Below are positions 16,883-24,468 of a stretch of 64,000 nt of DNA, in pieces. A model generated the notes under the pieces. The model saw nothing but the letters and a program-made list of their open reading frames with translations. It was not told where the DNA came from and did no database searches. A program made the translations under genes and the position numbers. How positions within the stretch are numbered: position 1 is the first letter of the stretch; every line of letters begins with the position of its first letter. This stretch comes from Alteromonadaceae bacterium 2753L.S.0a.02 (GTDB lineage Bacteria; Pseudomonadota; Gammaproteobacteria; Pseudomonadales; Cellvibrionaceae): contig VISH01000002.1 of the NCBI GenBank assembly GCA_007827375.1, forward strand, positions 1-64,000, in the 5' to 3' direction.

Positions 16883-17431
16883 TCAGCTTCCATTTTGTAA
16901 ATTGACCGGGTTCTCAATGGCTTGCTGAATTTCTGCTTTCTTATTACCAAAGCTGATTCGACGTATCGTATTCAAATTCACCGCGAGTAAGGTAATCTCC
17001 AGCAGAGTGCCACCAATGGAGCCAACAATTATATTATTCGCCAACCAGCACATAGCGCCGCAGAGGAATGCCATTCTCAGTTTTATGCCTTTCAAACAAA
17101 AAAGTGCGTAAGTGCCGATACTGGTTGCCACTATGGGTAGCCAATCGACCAGGCGATCCGCCATTTGTGCACCAATTACCAGTGTCAGGCCGATAAATGC
17201 AAGCGCGGCCCAAAGCGATGAGGTGTGCAAGGCGAGCCAGGCTCTGGCCATGGATAACGCCGCACCAAAACTGGCGGTAGGTGCCCCCAGAAGCGCGAAA
17301 TGAACCGTATTGTTGAGGCTCATAATAATCATGATGATTTTAAGGCGCCGGTCATCTTTCTGGTAAAAGCAGAGCACACCTAAGCCGAAGCTGACAAAGC
17401 CCAGCGCTTGTGCGATTAGTTGAAGTGTCAT
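16883..17431 (-). CDS. YgjV-type inner-membrane protein
   Basis: About 182 residues from ATG 17431 (MTLQLIAQALGFVSFGLGVL). A start 13 codons upstream is possible but less likely. Five or six hydrophobic helices and the pattern AQALGFVSFGLGVLCFYQKD plus LNNTVHFALLGAPTASFGAA match the YgjV family of small inner-membrane proteins of unknown transport role. The tail after residue ~160 is hydrophilic. It stands alone between the AsmA gene and the thioredoxin-like gene. Confidence 0.75.
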   Translation of the reverse strand: MTLQLIAQALGFVSFGLGVLCFYQKDDRRLKIIMIIMSLNNTVHFALLGAPTASFGAALSMARAWLALHTSSLWAALAFIGLTLVIGAQMADRLVDWLPIVATSIGTYALFCLKGIKLRMAFLCGAMCWLANNIIVGSIGGTLLEITLLAVNLNTIRRISFGNKKAEIQQAIENPVNLQNGS

Positions 17432-17506
17432 GGGAAGTACATCGGATACAGCGAGCTTGCAGTGTAGCAAACCTGCGGTGAAAGGTGCGAGTGGGAGTTA
17501 TACCAT

Positions 17507-17529
17507 TACCCCTGTCAGTGGCAGGGGTA
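17507..17529 (-). terminator. Inverted repeat downstream of the thioredoxin-like gene
   Basis: A perfect 8-bp stem TACCCCTG / CAGGGGTA with a 7-base loop lies ~27 bases after the stop of the minus-strand gene at 17556. No strong T-run follows on the minus strand, so termination is likely but not certain. Confidence 0.5.
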
Positions 17530-17555
17530 GTCGGTTTTAGACCTTGTACATGGCG

Positions 17556-18158
17556 CTAGTATTTAATTGAACACCCATAAGCTCGGGTAGCTTTTTCGCT
17601 CACGGGCTTGCCAGCGCTGAGTTCCGACATCGCCTGGGTAACGTAATTTGTGGCTTCAGGAATATCGGCCGGATCTGCAGAACGAACGCTGTCAATTGCG
17701 CCCATGTAACGCAGGGTGCCTTTCGGGTCGATAATATACATATGCGGTGTTGTTTTGGCGGCATACATATGACCAATTTCACCGGATTCATCCAATAATA
17801 CGTAACTGGGTTTTGCGCTGCGATCACGGCTAAGTTTGTTGGCTTCTTTTCCTGTTACGTAGCCTTGCTTTCCTTTTGCTGACGATATTACCGACAACCA
17901 GACCACATCTTCATCTGTGTATTTTTGTTGAAGTTTTTGCATATTGCCGGAGCCATAATGTTTTTTTACGAACGGGCATTCGTGATTTGTCCATTCAAGT
18001 ATCACGGTTTTTCCTGTGAAATCTTTAAGGCTCACGGTTTTACCGTTGGAGTCGGTAGCGGTAAATAAAGGTGCTGCTGTGTCGATTGTGGGAACCGCCA
18101 AGCTTGCGTGGGCGAACACTATTAATATTAACGAATTAATGGCTAACAAGAAGCGCAT
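17556..18158 (-). CDS. Secreted thioredoxin-like (redoxin/AhpC-TSA) protein
   Basis: A 200-residue protein with a signal peptide (MRFLLAINSLILIVFAHASL, cut near LAVP). The thioredoxin fold is seen in GKTVSLKDFTGKTVILEW, then NHECPFVKKHYG, where a single cysteine replaces the CxxC of classical thioredoxins. TTPHMYIIDPKGTLRYMGAI contains the cis-proline TTP. It probably acts as a periplasmic peroxidase or thiol-dependent protein. A good ribosome-binding site (GGAGAAAC) precedes ATG 18158. It follows the DsbD-N-domain gene by 22 bases, probably in one operon, which links it to periplasmic thiol electron flow. Confidence 0.85.
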   Translation of the reverse strand: MRFLLAINSLILIVFAHASLAVPTIDTAAPLFTATDSNGKTVSLKDFTGKTVILEWTNHECPFVKKHYGSGNMQKLQQKYTDEDVVWLSVISSAKGKQGYVTGKEANKLSRDRSAKPSYVLLDESGEIGHMYAAKTTPHMYIIDPKGTLRYMGAIDSVRSADPADIPEATNYVTQAMSELSAGKPVSEKATRAYGCSIKY

Positions 18159-18180
18159 AATTGTTTCTCCGGGGCTGAAG

Positions 18181-19026
18181 TTAATTTGCTTTTAGGCTGA
18201 ATTGCCAAGCCTGTGCATGATCTACTACAAGCACCCCCGAAATCTCGGGGGGCATAGAACTAAAATCAGACGAACGTTTTTGAGTGATTTCAAGAAAATT
18301 ATTTTTCCATTTTAATTGAGGCATGCTGGCGGCTTCGACGAGCTGTTCGTTGATGGGAAAAAATTCAAGGTGTTTGACGTTTTTAAAAATAGGCGCGCTG
18401 GCGTAAACCGTAAAAGTCACCGATTGCATGCTGGCCAGCGCTTCGCCACCAATCACTGATAATTTTTTGGGAACTTTATTTAAGTATTTCTGAATGCTGT
18501 CTGCGTATTGCGAAACGAGTGTTTCCTGGCGTATCGGCAATTCCAAGCTTAAGCTCGCTTTACCGGGAATACAAAATTCTTTGCACACCAGCCACGACGT
18601 TTTAGCCAATATCGTGACGCTAGTTTCTGCGTGTTGCGTTGTGGCTTCAGTCGTCGTTTTTAGAGAGGCTTCAACAGGCAAAATTACATGCTCGTAACCG
18701 TAATTGAGCAGCGGCCCATAGGGAATGCGATGGGGGAAAGGCCAAAGGACTTCACCGGTTTTTATCGCATCCGTTTGAAAACTGATGGCGGGCGGCATAC
18801 CGGAGTCGCCAGGATTTTGCCAATAAACATGCCAGCCGGCTTCCGGCTTCAGTTCCCAGCCTAATAAAAAGGGTTCGTTGTTGTTGATGGCGTTTTTATC
18901 GCTTAATAAGCGCACTTCGATATGCTCTTGGGTGACCCAGGGCGACGCGGCACTGAGCGCTAGACTGGGAGCCAGAGCGAGCGCAGCCATGACGACAAGC
19001 TGCTTTTGAAGCGCGGTGATTTGCAT
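18181..19026 (-). CDS. Stand-alone DsbD N-terminal-domain protein
   Basis: About 281 residues from ATG 19026 (MQITALQKQLVVMAALALAP, signal peptide ending LALSAAS). A start 28 codons upstream is possible. The fold signature of DsbD/ScsB N-terminal domains is present: LLGWELKPEAGWHVYWQNPG, GMPPAISFQ, WPFPHRIPYGPLLNYGYE and TSWLVCKEFCIPGKASLSLE, with the CxxxC pair. DsbD proteins normally continue into an eight-helix membrane domain and a thioredoxin domain. Here the gene ends after the periplasmic domain, and a separate thioredoxin-like gene follows. The membrane electron carrier must be elsewhere. Confidence 0.8.
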   Translation of the reverse strand: MQITALQKQLVVMAALALAPSLALSAASPWVTQEHIEVRLLSDKNAINNNEPFLLGWELKPEAGWHVYWQNPGDSGMPPAISFQTDAIKTGEVLWPFPHRIPYGPLLNYGYEHVILPVEASLKTTTEATTQHAETSVTILAKTSWLVCKEFCIPGKASLSLELPIRQETLVSQYADSIQKYLNKVPKKLSVIGGEALASMQSVTFTVYASAPIFKNVKHLEFFPINEQLVEAASMPQLKWKNNFLEITQKRSSDFSSMPPEISGVLVVDHAQAWQFSLKAN

Positions 19027-19172
19027 GGAGATTGCCTGCAGGGCGGTTGTTAGTGTCAACAGGAGCTGGCAAAAAGCGTTGTAAGGCCGTTTAACATTAT
19101 CACCCGCCACGGTGAATTAAAGGTCACGCCGCTGTTTTTTACCCTAAGTTTTGAGTTTTAAGTTTTAAGTTT

Positions 19173-20090
19173 TTATAGCAAGTACTGTGCTTTACAGCCC
19201 TGGCCGCCTCTGCTTGCCAGGGCTTTGGTAATATCGACAATGGGTTGCCACTTGTTGCTTACCCAGTCTGGCGCGAGTAATGTTTGCGCGCGAGCTTTAG
19301 CGGCCACGCGGTGAAACAGCACCTGTTTCGGGGTGTGCTGAATGAGATTAACCGCTGCTGTGACATAGTCTTGTTGCGCAAGAACTTGGATGCGCCCGGC
19401 ACGCCAACTGCGCGCCATGGCACTGTTTTTTACGATATACAAGGGGTGCAGTTTTAATCCGGCAACGCCGGCGCTCAGTACTTGTTGCAAAGTTTTCAGG
19501 TAGTCATTCTGCGTCTCGCCGGGTAAGCCGAGAATAAGGTGGCAGCATAAATCGAGTTGGTATTTTTGAATGGCTGCCGCGGCGCGTTTATAGCTCTCGA
19601 AATTGTGGCCGCGGTTAATTCTACGTAGCGTGCTATCGTTGGCGGTTTGCAAACCCAGTTCAACCCACACGGTTTTATTTTGCTGCTGAATATCGCGCAA
19701 TAGTGCGAGAATAGATTCGTTTAAACAATCCGGCCTTGTGGCGACAGATATACCGATGATGTCTGGCTGCTCCAGTGCCTGGTGGTAGAGCGTATTTAAT
19801 AATTCCAGTTCTGCATGGGTGTTGGTATACGATTGAAAGTAAGCAAGATATTTTATATTGCGGTGTTTCATTTCCTGCTTGCGGGCCGCAATTTGTTCCC
19901 GTATTGATTTGCTGGCATTGTGTGGCTCGGCGAATGCATCGTTGCTGCAGAAGGTACAGCCACCCTTGCCGATCGTCCCGTCTCTATTGGGGCAGGTGAA
20001 ACCGGCATCGATGCCCAGCTTCCTTACTCGCGTGCCGTATTGTTTTTTTAATTGGCTGCCGAGCATATTTACGTAATTGTCCAATTGCAT
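19173..20090 (-). CDS. Radical SAM protein, YhcC-like (TIGR01212 family)
   Basis: A 305-residue cytosolic protein. The iron-sulphur cluster cysteines occur in FTCPNRDGTIGKGGCTFCS, the spaced pattern typical of the YhcC family. Other family segments are LAYFQSYTNTHAELELL, GISVATRPDCLNESIL, VWVELGLQTANDSTLRRINR and HLILGLPGETQNDYL. The substrate is not established for this family as far as I know. Length matches. It is separated from its neighbours and preceded by ~280 bases of non-coding sequence. Confidence 0.9.
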   Translation of the reverse strand: MQLDNYVNMLGSQLKKQYGTRVRKLGIDAGFTCPNRDGTIGKGGCTFCSNDAFAEPHNASKSIREQIAARKQEMKHRNIKYLAYFQSYTNTHAELELLNTLYHQALEQPDIIGISVATRPDCLNESILALLRDIQQQNKTVWVELGLQTANDSTLRRINRGHNFESYKRAAAAIQKYQLDLCCHLILGLPGETQNDYLKTLQQVLSAGVAGLKLHPLYIVKNSAMARSWRAGRIQVLAQQDYVTAAVNLIQHTPKQVLFHRVAAKARAQTLLAPDWVSNKWQPIVDITKALASRGGQGCKAQYLL

Positions 20091-20320
20091 ACAGTCGCGC
20101 CACCTCAGCGCAGAAACCCGGTTTATGCGCAGCGTTATTCATCGATACAACACTTGGCCTAAATGAATCGGCTTTCAAATTTTGTTTAAAGCTAAGACGT
20201 GTTTATTTTTTGCTTTAAATGCGTAGTAAATGTTTGTCTGCGCATGTTATTGCCTTAGCTCAGAGAATGTGCACGTTCAGATCAATTAAGGGGGCGGTTT
20301 TTATTTATTAATCTTCAGGC

Positions 20321-20348
20321 AAAAAAAAGCCCGCGAAACGCGGGCTTC
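20321..20348 (-). terminator. Intrinsic terminator of the mannanase gene
   Basis: Read on the minus strand, a perfect GCCCGCG-TTT-CGCGGGC hairpin is followed by eight Ts. It lies 23 bases after the mannanase stop codon. Confidence 0.92.
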
Positions 20349-20370
20349 ATGTTCAGCTTATTGGTTCTCA

Positions 20371-22566
20371 TTAAAACGCAGGCAACTCATCCAGCGTAAT
20401 CACGCGTTCATGGTTGTAAACATGCATTTTATGCGCATTGGTGTTGTAGTATTCACCGGTCCAGAAGTTGTCTGAACTGGTCACGCCTTCGGCGGTATCT
20501 ACGTCATTCCACACCATAAACCACAACCAGTTTGCGCCATCGGCAGCCATAAGGTCGGGGTCGGGCATGTTGCTGTTTTCACTCAATGCGACCATTTTTA
20601 CTTGTTGCGGGTAAGACGCAGTCAGCGCGTAGGGTCCAATTTGTGATTCGTAGTTTTGCTGGCCATCGTAAATATCGACACTCACAATATCTACGTAGTC
20701 GTCACCGGGGTACCAGGCACCGCTCTGACCGTTCCACACCCACAAGAGGTTGTTTAGAGCGTAATCGTTGGTGAGGCGCTCATAGAGATGCTGCCACAAT
20801 ACCACTTGCGCATAGGCCGCAGGTACGCCATCGGTACGATCTGAACGTCCCCACCAGAACCAGCCACCAGACGCTTCGTGGAGTGGTCGCCACAATACAG
20901 TGACACCGGCATCTTGTAGAGTCTGCAGTTCAGTGGCAATCAGCTCAATATCCGCTTCGATGGCGGCGTAGGACGGACTGCTTGTGTCCAATTGGCCGTT
21001 ACTGATAGGAATCATAAAGTCGGTATCGTCGGTATAGAACTCACCAATCACACCGTCGGCAGCGGTGGGATCGCGCCAGTGCCAAGTGAATGCTACCAGG
21101 CCGCCGCGCTGCCAGTGTGCAATGGCTTCTTCGGTTTGCTGAATGCCGGAAATACCATTCCAGAACTCGCCGTAGTTCATAAAGTCGTAACCCATTAATG
21201 CGGGTGCGCGACCTGTGTCGTTAATACAGCGTTGATACTGATCGATATTATCCTGCCAGGTTAAATCCATTTGTCCGGCGATTGTGTAAGAACCCCAAAT
21301 CGACTCAAGATAGTTGTAAACCGCAACGGTGCTTGCATTGGCGTTGGGGTTGACTGGCGCACCGCGAGCAGGGGCCTGCACACCGGAGGCCATGCCGGGG
21401 CACATGCTTTCAGACAGACAAATTTCGCCGTTTTCAGCACCCCAGCTGCCGGTATCGGTAGCGCATAGGGTGAGCTCTGCCTCGCCGATCATGCAATAGG
21501 GGAAATCACCCGCACCGGGGTCTGCTGAAGAACCAAAAACAATACAGGAGTAACTGTTTTCCCAGCCCCAACCGTCGCCATCGGGGTCGGAATCGGCTGA
21601 GCGGCAGTAGGGCCAGCCGTTGCTTGCGGCGTTTGGAATCTGGCCGCCAGAACTGGAACTGCTGGAGCTCGACGAACTGCTGGAGCTTGACGAACTGCTT
21701 GAACTGGTCGAGCTGCTGGAGTTACTGCTGGAACTCGAAGAGCTGCTGCTCGAGCTGCTTGAATTGCTGCTGGAGCTTGATGAGCTTGAAGACGAACTGC
21801 TGGAGGAGCTGGTGCAATCGCTGACAATACCACCATCACCCCATTGGTCTTCGCAGGTCAGCGCGCCGATGCAGGATTGATTGTTTTCGTAGCCCCATCC
21901 GCTGCTCTGGTTCTGGCACAGCGGGCGAACTTCTCCGTACCAGTTGCAGGCTTCGGTGCAGCTGCCACCCGAGCTGCTGGAGCTGGATGAAGAACTGGAA
22001 CTTGACGAGCTGGAACTGCTAGAACTACTTGATGAAGAGTTGCTCGACGATGATGAGCTGCTGGAAGAGCTCGAACTCGAGTTGGAACTGGATGAACTTG
22101 AACTCGAAGAGCTGGAACTGGAAGAACTGCTGGAACTCGAAGAGCTGCTCGAGCTCGTGGTACTGCCGGTGCCGCCACCGGTAACGCTCAGCGCGGCCAG
22201 CGTTGGCAGGTAATTGCTGCCCGTTGCCGTGGCACAGAAGCCAAACGATGTGCTGCTACCGCTTGCGATACTGCTGTTGTAATTCAATCCGGTGACAAGG
22301 TCGCCGTTGAGGCTACCGTTCCAGAGATTACTTATTTCGGAATCGTTGGTGTTTAATTGAACCTGCCAAGCAGTGATTGCGCTGTTTCCCAGGTTGCTGA
22401 CCGTAATTGCGGCGCAATAGCCCCCGCCCCAGTCGCTGGAAATGGCCAATTCTGCCTGTGCGTTCTCAGAATCAGCCACTACCGTATTGGCGGACGCAGT
22501 CGTCCAGCCGCAAAGCAATAGCGCCGCTGCCAGCGCCCTTGCCGGATTCAAGGCTTTGTACATCAT
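20371..22566 (-). CDS. Secreted modular GH26 beta-mannanase (CBM2, CBM10, GH26)
   Basis: About 731 residues from ATG 22566, chosen because GGAGAACAAA precedes it; an upstream TTG would overlap that site. Order: signal peptide (~1-27), CBM2 (~30-135; SSDWGGGYCAAITVSN and the matching GFCATATG), serine-rich linker of ~60 residues, a CBM10 (CNWYGEVRPLCQNQSSGWGY), a second serine-rich linker, one or two more CBM10-type segments (WPYCRSADSDPDGDGWGWEN; FPYCMIGEAELTLC), then GH26 from ~400. Catalytic residues are visible: acid/base Glu ~564 in WRPLHEASGGWFWWG and nucleophile Glu ~663 in ALSENSNMP. CBM2 and CBM10 bind crystalline cellulose, so this enzyme probably attacks mannan within plant cell walls. 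Export by a type II system is likely. Confidence 0.95.
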   Translation of the reverse strand: MMYKALNPARALAAALLLCGWTTASANTVVADSENAQAELAISSDWGGGYCAAITVSNLGNSAITAWQVQLNTNDSEISNLWNGSLNGDLVTGLNYNSSIASGSSTSFGFCATATGSNYLPTLAALSVTGGGTGSTTSSSSSSSSSSSSSSSSSSSSSSSSNSSSSSSSSSSSSSNSSSSSSSSSSSSSSSSSSSSSSSGGSCTEACNWYGEVRPLCQNQSSGWGYENNQSCIGALTCEDQWGDGGIVSDCTSSSSSSSSSSSSSSSNSSSSSSSSSSSSSNSSSSTSSSSSSSSSSSSSSSSSSSGGQIPNAASNGWPYCRSADSDPDGDGWGWENSYSCIVFGSSADPGAGDFPYCMIGEAELTLCATDTGSWGAENGEICLSESMCPGMASGVQAPARGAPVNPNANASTVAVYNYLESIWGSYTIAGQMDLTWQDNIDQYQRCINDTGRAPALMGYDFMNYGEFWNGISGIQQTEEAIAHWQRGGLVAFTWHWRDPTAADGVIGEFYTDDTDFMIPISNGQLDTSSPSYAAIEADIELIATELQTLQDAGVTVLWRPLHEASGGWFWWGRSDRTDGVPAAYAQVVLWQHLYERLTNDYALNNLLWVWNGQSGAWYPGDDYVDIVSVDIYDGQQNYESQIGPYALTASYPQQVKMVALSENSNMPDPDLMAADGANWLWFMVWNDVDTAEGVTSSDNFWTGEYYNTNAHKMHVYNHERVITLDELPAF

Positions 22567-23208
22567 TTTGTTCTCCAATTATTCTTTTGCCTGATTAGAC
22601 TTGAGTTTGGTGTTTTGGTGAATACAGGTGTGATGTTGCTCTTTCTAGTTTTATCGTTATTGTTTTTCGTTTGGCGCCCATTTTGCCACTACGCCAATAA
22701 AAGATCGTTAGACTGGATCACGTTATGTAATCGGTTACAGCATGTTACGGGTTGCTCAAGTGTTTTATGTCAATTATTTACAGAAAAACCCAAATTACCG
22801 CAGAATTTATAAAATTATTTACATTCAATTCCAGCGACTGCTTATCTTGTGTCGTGGTAATGTATGCATACGATTTGGGGGCGATGCTCTTTGAATAAGA
22901 GCTGATTTTCCAAAGTGCGGGAGTCATTAAAGATAATGAATTTGCTGGCCAGTCTTTAGTAGTAAATTTTTTCGGAAGCATTGCAAAAAGTTCACGTCTA
23001 TCACTCTTGACTGGCGTCACTAATTAAGTGATTTCTTTCGAATACAGGCTAAGTTTTAGGCTAAACGCGATTAGGTCGAGCTTGGTCATAACATCGGTAC
23101 ATTGCGTCAGTAACAAACGGTTTCTATGAACAGGCCTGGCTTAGGTCAACAGATCAATACAGAATCACAACAAATCACAGAACTTCCATTTAGAAGGAGT
23201 AAATAAAA
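22567..23208. other. Divergent intergenic region
   Basis: No gene can be supported. One 80-codon minus-strand frame has no recognisable features. The stretch probably carries the promoters of the mannanase gene (minus) and the lipoprotein gene (plus). Its second half is AT-rich. Confidence 0.4.
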
Positions 23209-23931
23209 ATGTTTTATTGTGCAAGATATGTTTCGCTAATAGTTTTGTTTAGCACGCTGTTTGCCTGTTCGAATGTGTGCACTACACAACTGCCGCGAAA
23301 AGGTGAGTTGACCAGCAACGCCCTTGTGGGGACGTGGAAAAATAACACGGTCGAGAGCTATTACGTAGTTGATGAAGATGGTAGCGCTAATCTCTATGTA
23401 TGCGATCCAAGTGGAAGTTTCCGCAAAAAAAGTAGCTTCAGGGGAGTGATAGTAAACGATCAACTGATACACCAGTACGAGGGACATTGTCCTAAAACTG
23501 CATCGTTAACTTTAAACAATGGACAGCTAGATTTGGCATACGAAAATTACCACGTGAGTGTATCTCGATTAAACAGTATCCCTGCAGCTTGCGATGAAAC
23601 CGCACTTGCTATTCGCTCTGTGACGCCAGGCGAGTTAATCGCAGGTCGGTCTCAAAGTGTGATCATTTATTACGCGGTTAATGTCGTGAATGAAAAAGAA
23701 CCACTGTACTTGATGGCTGGTTACACCTCTGGAACGGATGGTTCCTACGTGTTGGACAACAAAAAAATTAGTTTGGCTAACGGACGACATGATGGCGAGT
23801 TAAGATTGCAGTTAACTCCAAAAAAATATTCCAATGTTCCTTTTGAGATTTACCTTCGACTGATTGCAGGGGGTGACGATGTTAATAAGAATTTAATCCT
23901 GCTTTCACGTAAAGTTGTAAATGTTAAATAG
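23209..23931 (+). CDS. Lipoprotein of unknown function
   Basis: A 240-residue protein with a lipoprotein signal (LFSTLFACSN, lipid cysteine ~20). The first half may bind a small ligand (LVGTWKNNTVESYYVVDEDG), a pattern seen in small lipocalin-like or META-like lipoproteins. The second half (~140-240) is an Ig-like beta domain (AIRSVTPGELIAGRSQSVII, then GEVRLQLTP-like GELRLQLTPKKY). A good ribosome-binding site, AAGGAG, lies before the ATG. It stands alone, and the next gene is also a lipoprotein, 540 bases away. The family is not recognised. Confidence 0.6.
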   Translation: MFYCARYVSLIVLFSTLFACSNVCTTQLPRKGELTSNALVGTWKNNTVESYYVVDEDGSANLYVCDPSGSFRKKSSFRGVIVNDQLIHQYEGHCPKTASLTLNNGQLDLAYENYHVSVSRLNSIPAACDETALAIRSVTPGELIAGRSQSVIIYYAVNVVNEKEPLYLMAGYTSGTDGSYVLDNKKISLANGRHDGELRLQLTPKKYSNVPFEIYLRLIAGGDDVNKNLILLSRKVVNVK

Positions 23932-24468
23932 CTCATTCTCAAGAATCGCTTTATTAAGTTTTAAGTTGAGTAATGATCACACCTATTGCTTTGTTTTTGC
24001 GCCAATTTAATTTCTAATTTACAGCTGAAATTAAACGCGCCGGTATCCGCACTTCATATTGAGGTGGTTTCCAAAGAGGTAAGGCATGCGTTCCTCTGTT
24101 AACTTGTCGGCCTGCTATCAGCAGCGTGAAATTTTATTAGTACGATTTCCATGCTCATAAATATCGATAAAAATTCTTTCTGTAATTTATTTGAAATATT
24201 CAAGTTCAAGTTGCCAATCTGTAGATAAAAGCTTTTTGCAAAGCCCTATGTATCCTGATAATAGGTTCGTTTCGCCGCGAACTTTTCGGGGGTTGAATGG
24301 TGGGAAAGTAACGAAACCGATACCTTGGTAGGCTGCCATGAAGTAGCGTAATTGGGGACACTTCAAATTAGGAATAAGCGCAATTGCCTCGGGAGCGACA
24401 CGAGTTTACACTTGGCCCACAAAAATAGCGTCCTATCAGCCATAAAAATTGAAAAGAGTAAAAAGACT
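23932..24468. other. Intergenic region upstream of a large lipoprotein gene
   Basis: No gene seen. An in-frame extension of the downstream lipoprotein to 24352 exists, but it would precede a perfect lipoprotein signal peptide, so I treat it as 5' leader. Confidence 0.4.

Noticed and set aside
16595..16900. 101-codon frame between the AsmA-family and YgjV-like genes
   Set aside because: No ribosome-binding site, no family, and unusual residue composition (many Cys and His).
21620..22213. Plus-strand frames rich in Leu and Glu over the mannanase linkers
   Set aside because: They are the antisense of the serine linkers (serine codons read as Leu/Glu repeats), not coiled-coil genes.
22778..23020. 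80-codon minus-strand frame upstream of the lipoprotein
   Set aside because: No start signal and no recognisable domain; the region is a divergent promoter area.
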